From Clostridiaceae bacterium (GTDB lineage: Bacteria > Bacillota > Clostridia > Saccharofermentanales > UBA5734): 9,837 nucleotides of DNA. The translations under genes were made by a program, and so were the position numbers. The notes beneath the pieces are model-generated. The model had not been told where the DNA came from and did no database searches. It saw only the letters and a list, made by a program, of their open reading frames with translations. The stretch covers positions 1 through 9,837 of the forward strand of contig JAAYPL010000112.1 in assembly GCA_012519875.1 (NCBI GenBank). The letters run 5' to 3'. Positions 1-6,401 of this stretch are shown in pieces; the first letter of the stretch is position 1, and every line of letters begins with the position of its first letter.

Positions 1-93
1 GAAATCAAACGCATAGAGATGTGGCTGAATACTTATCCTCGAAAGATTTTGGATTACAGAACACCGTTAGAAGTATACAGGTTGGTTTCTTAA
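1..93 (+). CDS. IS30-family transposase, C-terminal fragment (cut by window edge)
   Basis: Only the last 30 codons are inside the window, ending at TAA (91-93). The visible peptide contains WLNTYPRKILDYRTP followed by LEVYRLVS. This matches the extreme C-terminus of IS30-family DDE transposases, where a W-(L/I)-N-x-x-P-R-K-x-L-x-Y-x-T-P pattern closes the catalytic domain. The family cuts and rejoins the ends of its own element. The DDE residues lie upstream of the window, so I cannot tell whether the enzyme is intact. It sits just upstream of the rplS promoter, in the place where trmD usually lies in Bacillota. The family call rests on a short but characteristic motif. Confidence 0.75.
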   Translation, partial: EIKRIEMWLNTYPRKILDYRTPLEVYRLVS

Positions 94-119
94 CATTGGG
101 CGACACTTAATGTTGCATT
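1..119 (+). mobile_element. 3' part of an IS30-like insertion sequence; right boundary approximate
   Basis: After the transposase stop, bases 94-119 contain GCGACACTTAATGTTGCATT. This resembles the 'TGT(C/T)GCACTT...TTGCAATT' style of terminal inverted repeat found just after the tnp stop in IS30-family elements. The left end is outside the window, so the repeat cannot be paired and the exact junction is uncertain by about 10 bases. No target duplication can be checked. Confidence 0.45.
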
Positions 120-149
120 CCGCGAACCCACGGGAATCCGGATTGACTA

Positions 150-178
150 TTGCCAAACCCGGTGCCTATTGCTATAAT
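150..178 (+). promoter_or_regulatory. Sigma-70/SigA promoter of rplS
   Basis: TTGCCA at 150-155 and a perfect TATAAT at 173-178 are separated by exactly 17 bases, and the -10 is extended by TG at 170-171 (TGCTATAAT). Transcription should begin near 185, giving a leader of about 66 bases before rplS. An upstream TTGACT (143-148) is a better -35 word but lies 24 bases from the -10, too far. The promoter is outside the putative IS end, so it is probably native to rplS. Confidence 0.8.
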
Positions 179-189
179 GCCATTTGCTG

Positions 190-247
190 ATTACGGATGG
201 TCCGCTGCCGGTTGCGTGCATGAACATCCTGGAGGAAGGGAGGAACG
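190..247 (+). promoter_or_regulatory. Candidate L19 (rplS) mRNA leader structure with Shine-Dalgarno
   Basis: Between the predicted transcript start and rplS, GGATG (195-199) can pair with CATCC (225-229). This encloses a 25-base interior with a possible CCG/CGG inner stem (202-204 with 209-211). The outer stem ends directly against the purine-rich ribosome binding stretch GGAGGAAGGGAGG (231-243). Many Bacillota have a compact structured leader before rplS, thought to let L19 repress its own translation. The position and size fit that family, but I assign it from layout and recollection of the class, not from a covariance search. Confidence 0.5.
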
Positions 248-251
248 CAAT

Positions 252-608
252 ATGGACTTAGTTCAAGCTGTAGAAAAAGAACAGATGAGGAATGCTTATC
301 CGGAAGTTGAAATCGGAGATTATGTCAAACTTCACCTGAAGATCAAAGAAGGGAATCGTGAACGGATCCAGATTTTTGAAGGAACCGTCATCGCCCGCAA
401 AGGCGGCGGTCTTTCGGAGACCATTACGATCCGTCGTTTGTCTTATGGAGTTGGTGTTGAACGCATTCTGCCGGTCCATTCACCGAGAATCAACAGGATC
501 GAGATCGTACGCAAAGGCAAGGTTCGCAGAGCCAAGCTGTATTACCTGCGTGATCGTGTTGGCAAATCGGCAAAAGTCAAGGAAAAATTGGTTAGTTCAA
601 AAAAATAG
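252..608 (+). CDS. rplS: 50S ribosomal protein L19
   Basis: The 118-residue product matches the usual L19 length of about 115. L19 lies at the 30S-50S interface and binds 23S rRNA. Diagnostic segments are the start ([13 protein letters not shown]), the central [15 protein letters not shown] (about residues 38-52), the [15 protein letters not shown] stretch (about 57-71) and the basic tail [13 protein letters not shown] (about 88-100). I chose ATG 252 because GGAAGGGAGG (234-243) precedes it by 8 bases and the protein then begins like other L19s. A longer reading frame from 150 has no ribosome site and lies over the promoter and leader. The gene has its own promoter (150-178) and terminator (638-667), so it is probably a single-gene unit, possibly with feedback through the leader. 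It normally follows trmD; here an IS30 end lies just upstream. Confidence 0.97.
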   Translation: MDLVQAVEKEQMRNAYPEVEIGDYVKLHLKIKEGNRERIQIFEGTVIARKGGGLSETITIRRLSYGVGVERILPVHSPRINRIEIVRKGKVRRAKLYYLRDRVGKSAKVKEKLVSSKK

Positions 609-637
609 CCGGTTGATCCTGGATGAAAATCAAACCA

Positions 638-667
638 AGCATTGTGTCTCACACAGTGCTTTTTTAT
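638..667 (+). terminator. Intrinsic terminator after rplS
   Basis: AGCATTGTGT (638-647) pairs over all ten positions with ACACAGTGCT (651-660), with one G-U pair and a three-base CTC loop. TTTTTATTT follows from 661. This is a textbook rho-independent terminator about 30 bases after the rplS stop. It separates rplS from rbgA, which therefore needs its own promoter. Confidence 0.9.
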
Positions 668-696
668 TTCGAAACCCGGTTTGGTTCAAATAATCA

Positions 697-725
697 TTTT
701 ATTTTACAGCTTCTTTGGTTATAAT
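697..725 (+). promoter_or_regulatory. Possible promoter of rbgA-rnhB-yraN
   Basis: A perfect TATAAT lies at 720-725, in the gap between the rplS terminator and rbgA. The -35 is weak: TTTTAT at 697-702 gives 17-base spacing but matches only three of six consensus positions. Transcription would start near 732. That excludes a TTG at 715 as the rbgA start and leaves TTG 733 essentially at the transcript's 5' end, favouring the CTG at 760. Confidence 0.5.
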
Positions 726-759
726 TAGGTCATTGAGGACAGAGAAGGGAGGATCCCGT

Positions 760-1620
760 CTGGATATTAACTGGTTTCCGGGTCATATGGCCAAAACTCT
801 TCGTGAGTTGAAGGCTTATCTTAAGATGGTGGACCTGGTAATCGAAACCTGTGATGCGCGCATTCCGGAAAGCAGCCGCAACCCTGAACTGCAGCAACTG
901 CTTGGCAATAAACCACGTATTCTGGTTTTAAACAAAGCCGACTTGGCTGACCATGCAGTCACAGGCACCTGGATTGACCGGTACCGCCAACAAGGCATCA
1001 CAGCGATTGCCTGTAACAGTTTGCATAAGACCGGATTAAAGGAACTGGAAAAAGCCTGCCAGGATTTGATGCGGGAAAAAACCGAACGACTGATGGCCAA
1101 GGGCAGAATCAATGTACCGATCCGAGGTATGGTTGTCGGCATTCCGAACACCGGAAAATCCACACTGATCAACGGACTCTGTCGCCGTAAAATCGCCAAA
1201 ACAGCAGACAGACCCGGTGTTACACGGCAAATCAGTTGGATGAAGACCGCCGGCCGGCTGGAATTGCTGGACTCTCCCGGCATTCTCTGGCCGCAATTGG
1301 GAGACCGGCACACGAAGCTTCTGCTGGCGGCCACCGGGGCCATCAAGGATGAATTGTTACCGGTCGAAGATGTGGCTGTTGCTCTCATGGAGCTTTTGCT
1401 GAAACTGGTTCCTGATCTGGTTTGCCAACGTTATAAATTGGAAACAGTAGACCTTTCGGCGCCTGTGGTTGAAATCTTGGCTCAGGCCGCACGCACGCGA
1501 GGTTGTTTGCTTCCGGGAGACAAACTGGATATCTATCGTTTTGCCACACTTTTTATCGATGAACTGCGAGCCGGGAAAATCGGGCGCATTACTTTGGAAC
1601 AACCACCGGAAATCCAATGA
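760..1620 (+). CDS. rbgA: Ribosome biogenesis GTPase RbgA (YlqF), probable CTG start
   Basis: RbgA is a circularly permuted GTPase needed for late assembly of the 50S subunit in Bacillota. From the proposed start it has 286 residues, close to the roughly 282 of the Bacillus protein. The G motifs appear in permuted order: G4 NKAD (58-61), G1 GIPNTGKST (127-135), a G2-region PGVT (152-155) and G3 DSPG (171-174). The N-terminus (INWFPGHMAK) and the end of the protein (RITLEQP) are typical of the family. Start choice: GGGAGG (747-752) sits 7 bases before CTG 760, and family members begin exactly there (M-x-I-x-W-F-P-G-H-M). TTG codons at 733 and 715 would add 9 and 15 residues that look unlike the family, and they lack a well-placed ribosome site. 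The gene follows rplS and precedes rnhB, the standard order. Confidence 0.93.
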   Translation: MDINWFPGHMAKTLRELKAYLKMVDLVIETCDARIPESSRNPELQQLLGNKPRILVLNKADLADHAVTGTWIDRYRQQGITAIACNSLHKTGLKELEKACQDLMREKTERLMAKGRINVPIRGMVVGIPNTGKSTLINGLCRRKIAKTADRPGVTRQISWMKTAGRLELLDSPGILWPQLGDRHTKLLLAATGAIKDELLPVEDVAVALMELLLKLVPDLVCQRYKLETVDLSAPVVEILAQAARTRGCLLPGDKLDIYRFATLFIDELRAGKIGRITLEQPPEIQ

Positions 1621-1648
1621 TGAATCGGCGAATGGAAAGGGTTGCTCG

Positions 1649-2296
1649 ATGCCGACTGATAAAAGAACAAAGAAAAAAATATTGAAGTACGAAGAAATGC
1701 AAAGTTATGAGCGCTTGGCTTGGGAGCAGGGCTTTCATGTCATAGCCGGCATTGATGAAGCCGGTCGGGGGCCTTTGGCCGGTCCGGTTGTGGCTGCCGC
1801 CTGCATTTTAAATCCCGATAAAAGAATCTTGGGACTGAATGATTCCAAAAAAATGACCCCTTCCAGCCGAAAGCGCATCTATCAGTGCATCGTCGAAGAG
1901 GCCGTTGATTGGCAAGTCGGCCTGATCGATCATGAAATAATCGATGAGATTAATATCCTGCAAGCCACCTGCGAGGCAATGCGGATGGCGGTTAATAAGC
2001 TTCGGGTAGAACCTCAGCTTCTCCTGATCGATGTTGTCAAGCTGGAAGGGGTCACTCAGCCGATCTGGCCGATTGTCCGGGGCGACGCCTTGTCGGTTTC
2101 CATTGCCGCGGCTTCCATCGTAGCCAAAGTGACACGGGATCAAATCATGGAGGAGTACGATCTGATTTATCCGGAGTATGGGTTTGCCCAGCACAAAGGA
2201 TATGGTACTGCGCGACATTGTGAGGCGCTGAAAAAATACGGCCCGTGTCCCATTCATCGTAAAACCTTTATTCGCTCCATTCTGGAATCAGATTGA
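1649..2296 (+). CDS. rnhB: Ribonuclease HII
   Basis: RNase HII cuts the RNA strand of RNA-DNA hybrids and nicks at single ribonucleotides left in DNA, using divalent metal ions. The 215-residue product carries the signature IAGIDEAGRGPLAGPV (32-47), whose D36 and E37 bind metal. The third acidic residue is D128 in LLLIDVV. The fourth is D164, in the conserved SIAAASIVAKVTRD block (151-164). YGFAQHKGYGT (177-187) is the usual C-terminal motif. The ATG at 1649 is preceded by GGAAAGGG (1634-1641) at 7 bases. It starts 28 bases after the rbgA stop, so the two are probably cotranscribed. The basic stretch at residues 5-10 (KRTKKK) is a short extension before the core. Confidence 0.96.
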   Translation: MPTDKRTKKKILKYEEMQSYERLAWEQGFHVIAGIDEAGRGPLAGPVVAAACILNPDKRILGLNDSKKMTPSSRKRIYQCIVEEAVDWQVGLIDHEIIDEINILQATCEAMRMAVNKLRVEPQLLLIDVVKLEGVTQPIWPIVRGDALSVSIAAASIVAKVTRDQIMEEYDLIYPEYGFAQHKGYGTARHCEALKKYGPCPIHRKTFIRSILESD

Positions 2297-2314
2297 AAAT
2301 ATAATAAATATCGG

Positions 2315-2698
2315 ATGAGAACGCTCACATGCAAGCAAAATATTATTAAAGGTCAAGTAGCGGAACAGGCGGCGGTTGATTATTTAGTCGGTTTGGGCTA
2401 CCAAATTTTGGCCAGAAATTATCGTGTCCATAGGTTGGGTGAACTGGATCTGATTGCCGAATTGGAAGGAAAGCTAACCGTAGTCGAGGTCAAGGCACGA
2501 CACCGGGCGGATTTATATGGTGGTCTTGAGTCTTCGATCACTCCGGCAAAACTCAGGCGGATCCGAAGAACAACTTCATTTTACCTGCAAGAGAATCGAT
2601 TAATGCATAAAGATGTTTATATTCTTGCAATATTTGTTAAAATCGACCAGTGGGGAAAATCAACAGAATTATCGGTTGTTCCGATAGAATGGCGTTAA
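2315..2698 (+). CDS. yraN: YraN/UPF0102 family protein, restriction-endonuclease-like fold
   Basis: The 127-residue product has the length and pattern of the YraN family: an early G-x-x-x-E (G13-E17), a YLVGLGYQILARNYR segment (24-38), then GELDLIA (42-48) and VVEVKAR (56-62). D45 and the E58-x-K60 pair form a PD-(D/E)xK-like nuclease core, with E43 nearby. The biochemical role of the family is not settled. Its neighbour rnhB is the usual one and suggests nucleic-acid repair or processing. It begins 18 bases after the rnhB stop, but the interval is AT-rich with no recognisable ribosome binding site, so translation may be weak or coupled to rnhB. No other ATG, GTG or TTG gives a better family start. 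Confidence 0.9.
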   Translation: MRTLTCKQNIIKGQVAEQAAVDYLVGLGYQILARNYRVHRLGELDLIAELEGKLTVVEVKARHRADLYGGLESSITPAKLRRIRRTTSFYLQENRLMHKDVYILAIFVKIDQWGKSTELSVVPIEWR

Positions 2699-2726
2699 TT
2701 ATGTCAAAATACGGGGATTTTATATC

Positions 2727-2755
2727 TTGTTCCCTGAATATGCCTGGTCTATAAT
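2727..2755 (+). promoter_or_regulatory. Promoter of the aminotransferase-purB unit
   Basis: TTGTTC (2727-2732) and a perfect TATAAT (2750-2755) are separated by 17 bases. Transcription should start near 2762, about 33 bases before the aminotransferase start. I see no terminator between yraN and this promoter, so some read-through from the upstream genes is possible. Confidence 0.7.
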
Positions 2756-2794
2756 TAGTCGGAACAGATGCAGCTAATGCAAGGAGGATTTTAT

Positions 2795-4075
2795 ATGCCG
2801 TCATATTCAGCTCTGTCACCGAGACAACGCGAACAGGAGCTTCTGGTTTTAAATGATCGATATCGTGATTATGAGAAACAGAACTTCAACTTAAACATGA
2901 CCCGGGGAAAGCCTTGTCCGGAACAGCTCGATTTATCAGCTGAATTAATGACCTGTCTGTCCAAGAATGACTATAAGGCCCTGGATGGAACCGACTGCCG
3001 CAACTATGGCGGTATCGGCGGCCTGCCGGAAGCGCGCCGGCTTTTCGCGGATATTCTTGGAACTTCGGTCGAACATGTAACCGTTTTTGGTAATTCCAGC
3101 CTCAACCTCATGTACGACATCTTGGTTAAAGCCCTGCTTTTTCCATTGCCGGGAGCTATATCTCCTTGGTCAAAACAAGGGGAACTAAAATTCATCTGCC
3201 CGACCCCCGGATATGACCGCCATTTTTTTGTCACGCAAACTCTTGGCTTTGAGATGATTCCGGTTCCGATGACCGACGAGGGGCCGGATATGAATCAGGT
3301 GGAGAGTTTGGTTGCTTCCGATCCGGCAATCAAAGGTCTATGGCTGGTTCCGATCTACAGCAATCCGCAGGGCATCACCTGCTCGGAAAGAACTTGTGAG
3401 CGGTTGGCATCCATGCCTGCGGCAGCGCCCGATTTCCGAATTTTTTGGGATAATGCTTATGTGGTTCATCATCTTGATCCCAATGATGCGGAAAGCTTGC
3501 CGGACATGATCGAACTTTGCGATCGGGCCGGAAATCCGGATCGCATATTTGAATTTACCTCCACCTCCAAAATTACCTGGGCCGGCGCCGGGATCGCCTG
3601 TATGGCCGGCAGCTTGGCCAATTTGGCATTTGTTCACAAACATATGGCGATTCAAACGATCGGACCCGACAAGGTCAATCAACTTCGCCACTGCCGCTTT
3701 CTCAAAGACCGGGCAGGAGTCGAGGCTCTGATGGCGAAGCATGCCAAGATTCTGCGGCCAAAGTTTGATTTGGTCCATCAAATTCTGGAAAAGGAAATCG
3801 CCGATACAGGGGTTTGTCATTGGAAAAAACCAAAAGGCGGTTATTTTATCAGCCTGTCGGCGTATCCCGGTACGGCCAAAGAGGTTGTCCGCATGGCCAA
3901 GGCCTGTGGCGTTGAGCTGACGCCTGCCGGTAATCCCTTTCCGCTGGGATTGGATCCTGATGACAGCAATATCAGGCTGGCGCCGTCTTTCCCACCCTTA
4001 GATGAGCTTCGGCCGGCAATAAATGTGCTGGGGACCTGCATTAAAATTGCCGCGCTTAAAAAAATGCGAGGTTGA
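2795..4075 (+). CDS. PLP-dependent aspartate aminotransferase, AspT/MocR-type (fold type I)
   Basis: The 426-residue protein resembles the aspartate aminotransferase subgroup typified by Corynebacterium AspT (the Pfam 'Aminotran_MocR' family), which swaps the amino group between aspartate and 2-oxoglutarate. Visible features are [16 protein letters not shown] (33-48), [13 protein letters not shown] (69-81), N190-P191, D219 and Y222 of the WDNAY motif (binding the PLP ring nitrogen and hydroxyl in this fold), the Schiff-base lysine K259 in [12 protein letters not shown] (255-266), and R394 in NIRLAPSFP as the expected substrate-carboxylate arginine. ATG 2795 is chosen because AAGGAGG (2781-2787) lies 7 bases upstream. 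An in-frame ATG at 2768 would place the ribosome site inside the gene. It has its own promoter and is followed within 8 bases by purB. Specificity for aspartate is inferred from family resemblance. Confidence 0.88.
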   Translation: MPSYSALSPRQREQELLVLNDRYRDYEKQNFNLNMTRGKPCPEQLDLSAELMTCLSKNDYKALDGTDCRNYGGIGGLPEARRLFADILGTSVEHVTVFGNSSLNLMYDILVKALLFPLPGAISPWSKQGELKFICPTPGYDRHFFVTQTLGFEMIPVPMTDEGPDMNQVESLVASDPAIKGLWLVPIYSNPQGITCSERTCERLASMPAAAPDFRIFWDNAYVVHHLDPNDAESLPDMIELCDRAGNPDRIFEFTSTSKITWAGAGIACMAGSLANLAFVHKHMAIQTIGPDKVNQLRHCRFLKDRAGVEALMAKHAKILRPKFDLVHQILEKEIADTGVCHWKKPKGGYFISLSAYPGTAKEVVRMAKACGVELTPAGNPFPLGLDPDDSNIRLAPSFPPLDELRPAINVLGTCIKIAALKKMRG

Positions 4076-4083
4076 AGTCGGAA

Positions 4084-5514
4084 ATGAAAGAACTCTATGA
4101 GAACCCCTTGAGCAGCCGCTATGCCAGCCAAGCCATGCTGCGATTGTTTTCACCGGATCGTAAATTTCGAACTTGGCGACGGCTCTGGATCGCCTTGGCC
4201 GAGGCAGAACAAGAGCTTGGTTTGCCCATAACCGATGAACAGATCGCTGAACTTCGCAGTCATGCTGAAACGATTAATTATTCGGTTGCCGCTGCCCGGG
4301 AGGCCATCGTTCGGCATGATGTCATGGCTCATGTACACGCTTATGGGGAACAATGCCCCAAAGCCAAAGGCATTATTCATCTGGGGGCGACTTCCTGCTA
4401 TGTCGGTGATAACACCGATCTGATTTTAATGGCTGAGGGCCTTCGATTGATTCGTGACCGGCTGTTGGCAATTATTCGTGATCTGGCCTCTTTTGCTGAT
4501 CAATATAAATCACTGCCCACATTGGGCTTTACCCACTTTCAACCGGCTCAGCCGGTGACGGTGGGCAAGCGAGCGACACTCTGGCTGCATGACCTCGCGA
4601 TGGACTTGGAAGACCTTGATTATGTACTGAACAATCTGGCCTTTTTGGGGAGCAAGGGGACAACCGGCACCCAAGCCAGTTTTTTAAGCCTGTTCGACGG
4701 CGACCATCAAAAGGTATTGCAATTGGATCAAATCATTGCCCGAAAAATGGGTTTTTCAAAAGTTTACCCGGTCTCCGGACAAACCTATTCGCGCAAGGTT
4801 GACAGCCGGGTTCTGGCTGTCATTTCCGGCATTGCCCAATCGGCTCATAAATTCAGCAACGATATACGTTTGCTGCAGCATTTGAAAGAAGTGGAAGAAC
4901 CTTTTGAAAAGAGTCAGATCGGCTCCTCCGCTATGGCATATAAACGCAATCCCATGCGCAGCGAGCGTATTGCGTCACTGGCCCGATATGTCATGACAGC
5001 CTCGCTCAATCCGGTATTGACCGCATCCGGACAATGGTTCGAGCGTACTTTGGACGATTCGGCCAACAAACGTATTTCGATACCGGAATCTTTTCTGGCA
5101 ATCGATGCTATTCTGATTCTCATGAAAAATATCAGCAGCGGCCTGATCGTATATCCGGAGGTTATTCAGCGCCATCTGACAGCCGAATTACCGTTTATGG
5201 CAACGGAAAACATCTTGATGGCTGCTGTTCGGCGTGGCGGTGACCGCCAGGTTCTCCACGAGAAAATCCGTAAGCACAGCATGGATGCCAGCAACCGGGT
5301 GAAGCTGGAAGGTGCGGAGAATGACCTCCTGCAACGCATCGCAGCAGATCCCTCCTTTGATTTGGCTCAAGAAGAGTTGGCCGAACTGCTGGATGCCGGT
5401 CTATACATCGGCCGGGCACCGCAACAGGTGGAAGAATACCTGGAGCAGGTCGTTTATCCCTTGCTAAAAGCCAATCCGGTTCAAATTGAAACCGAGGAGC
5501 CGCTCAGGGTCTGA
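4084..5514 (+). CDS. purB: Adenylosuccinate lyase, long form
   Basis: PurB cleaves SAICAR to AICAR and adenylosuccinate to AMP, releasing fumarate each time. At 476 residues it belongs to the longer clostridial/animal-like form, not the roughly 430-residue Bacillus form. Key stretches: RHDVMAHVH (77-85, with active-site H78), [15 protein letters not shown] (99-113), THFQPAQ (150-156, catalytic H151), GTTGTQASF (192-200), and the fumarase/lyase signature [11 protein letters not shown] (280-290) with the catalytic serine at 281/282. ATG 4084 is preferred. TTG 4072 overlaps the upstream stop as TTGA and would add only four residues, but has no spaced ribosome site. For 4084 the site is modest (GAGGT 4068-4072, or GGA 4080-4082), so coupling to the aminotransferase gene is likely. 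No protein feature appears broken. Confidence 0.96.
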   Translation: MKELYENPLSSRYASQAMLRLFSPDRKFRTWRRLWIALAEAEQELGLPITDEQIAELRSHAETINYSVAAAREAIVRHDVMAHVHAYGEQCPKAKGIIHLGATSCYVGDNTDLILMAEGLRLIRDRLLAIIRDLASFADQYKSLPTLGFTHFQPAQPVTVGKRATLWLHDLAMDLEDLDYVLNNLAFLGSKGTTGTQASFLSLFDGDHQKVLQLDQIIARKMGFSKVYPVSGQTYSRKVDSRVLAVISGIAQSAHKFSNDIRLLQHLKEVEEPFEKSQIGSSAMAYKRNPMRSERIASLARYVMTASLNPVLTASGQWFERTLDDSANKRISIPESFLAIDAILILMKNISSGLIVYPEVIQRHLTAELPFMATENILMAAVRRGGDRQVLHEKIRKHSMDASNRVKLEGAENDLLQRIAADPSFDLAQEELAELLDAGLYIGRAPQQVEEYLEQVVYPLLKANPVQIETEEPLRV

Positions 5515-5565
5515 AATCAGGTTGCGGCCAGGGTGTTGATCGATAAGGCAAGGCCAAAAGAAGTA

Positions 5566-5599
5566 CCGAGTTTGCAAAGCTTGGAAATCGGCTTTCTTC
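5566..5599 (+). terminator. Possible weak terminator after purB
   Basis: CCGA-TTT-CAA (5566-5577, with G5570 bulged and one G-G mismatch) can pair with TTGGAAATCGG (5581-5591) around an AGC loop, followed by CTTTCTTC. The stem is imperfect and the T-run interrupted, so it may terminate only partly. Its right arm contains the -35 box of the next promoter (5581-5586), so the two signals overlap. Confidence 0.3.
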
Positions 5600-5609
5600 A
5601 TGCTATGAT
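5581..5609 (+). promoter_or_regulatory. Promoter of the gntR-desulfurase-thiI operon
   Basis: TTGGAA (5581-5586) and TATGAT (5604-5609) are 17 bases apart, and the -10 is extended by TG at 5601-5602. Transcription should start near 5616, about 37 bases before the regulator's ATG. A short perfect palindrome, TCCTTGAAGGA (5633-5643), lies downstream over the ribosome site. It may be an operator or simply the purine-rich site next to its chance complement. Confidence 0.7.
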
Positions 5610-5652
5610 GTAATGACAAGGTTAAGCGCCATTCCTTGAAGGAGGCTGTAAT

Positions 5653-6393
5653 ATGAAGCTTGACAGACGCAGTACTATTCCTTTATATGCTCAACTGAAA
5701 GAATTGCTCAGTGATCGGATCCGCGCAGGGGATTATGCTCCGGGCGAAAAAATCCCGTCTGAACTTGCATTTTGCAAGGAGCTGGATTTAAGCCGACCGA
5801 CCGTGCGTCAGGCCATTTCGGAACTGGTGACCGAAGGCATACTGATTATTGTCAAGGGCAAAGGGACTTTTGTTGCACCGGAGCCGGAAAAAATTGAGTT
5901 AAAAGGTTTTAATGCCTTTGCTTTTTCCTTTTTGTCGGCCCGGGAACTGGACGGATTACATGATCTTACTGTTGAAATGGCGGAAGCTGATTCCGAGACC
6001 GGCCGGCTCTTTGATACAGCCGGGGGAACCGGCCATGCCGGTTACTGGAAAATACAATGGCAATTGACCGATGAAGATCGTGTTTTTGCATTATGTCAAT
6101 CCTTAATCCCTGTCTACATGTTTCCGGAACTTGGCAACGATTTGCGGCAGAAGCGGCGAATGATCGAAATTACGGCCAACAAATACGCTTATTTACCTCA
6201 AAGGGCTAACTGTAAAATCCGGGTCCGACCAGCTGATCCACAAGAAGCCGGAGAATTGGACATTGCCCGTAATTCACCGGTTCTGGTTTCGACAAGTCGC
6301 CTGGTTTCTCGCAGCGGCAATGTTTGCGAAGTGGTCAGAGCCGTCATGCGGACCGATCTTGTCACAATCGGCCTGGATGCCGGAAGGAGCTGA
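5653..6393 (+). CDS. GntR-family transcriptional regulator, HutC/UTRA subfamily
   Basis: The 246-residue protein has an N-terminal GntR winged helix-turn-helix (about 8-75): IPLYAQLKELLSDRI, then PGEKIPSELAFCKELDLSR, with the recognition helix TVRQAISELVTEG and the wing KGKGTFVA (68-75). The rest (about 85-240) fits a UTRA ligand-binding domain, with the pattern EAGELDIARNSPVLVSTSR near the C-terminus. Such regulators usually repress and are released by a small molecule; the ligand here cannot be read from sequence. ATG 5653 follows AAGGAGG (5639-5645) at 7 bases. The gene heads a run with a cysteine desulfurase and thiI, its stop touching the next start region, so it is probably cotranscribed and may control its own operon. 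No clear GntR operator was found. Confidence 0.9.
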   Translation: MKLDRRSTIPLYAQLKELLSDRIRAGDYAPGEKIPSELAFCKELDLSRPTVRQAISELVTEGILIIVKGKGTFVAPEPEKIELKGFNAFAFSFLSARELDGLHDLTVEMAEADSETGRLFDTAGGTGHAGYWKIQWQLTDEDRVFALCQSLIPVYMFPELGNDLRQKRRMIEITANKYAYLPQRANCKIRVRPADPQEAGELDIARNSPVLVSTSRLVSRSGNVCEVVRAVMRTDLVTIGLDAGRS

Positions 6394-6401
6394 ATCTGGG
6401 C

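Noticed and set aside
143..178. TTGACT (143-148) as the rplS -35 box
   Set aside because: It is 24 bases from the TATAAT; TTGCCA at 150-155 has the correct 17-base spacing.
150..251. Longer reading frame extending rplS upstream to a TTG at 150
   Set aside because: It runs over the -35/-10 promoter and leader, lacks a ribosome site and adds residues absent from L19; ATG 252 fits the family.
816..1388. Long open frame on the minus strand inside rbgA
   Set aside because: It lies wholly opposite a strongly recognised gene, has low-complexity Ser-rich translation, and shows no family resemblance or ribosome site.
1469..1648. Upstream extension of rnhB overlapping rbgA
   Set aside because: The translation before 1649 is unlike RNase HII, and ATG 1649 has a well-spaced GGAAAGGG.
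3338..3820. Minus-strand open frame inside the aminotransferase gene
   Set aside because: Antisense shadow of a well-supported coding region; no recognisable motifs.
5598..5616. TCAT...ATGA inverted repeat over the -10 as a GntR operator
   Set aside because: Only the outer four bases are symmetrical; the inner positions do not pair, and it does not resemble a known HutC-type site.
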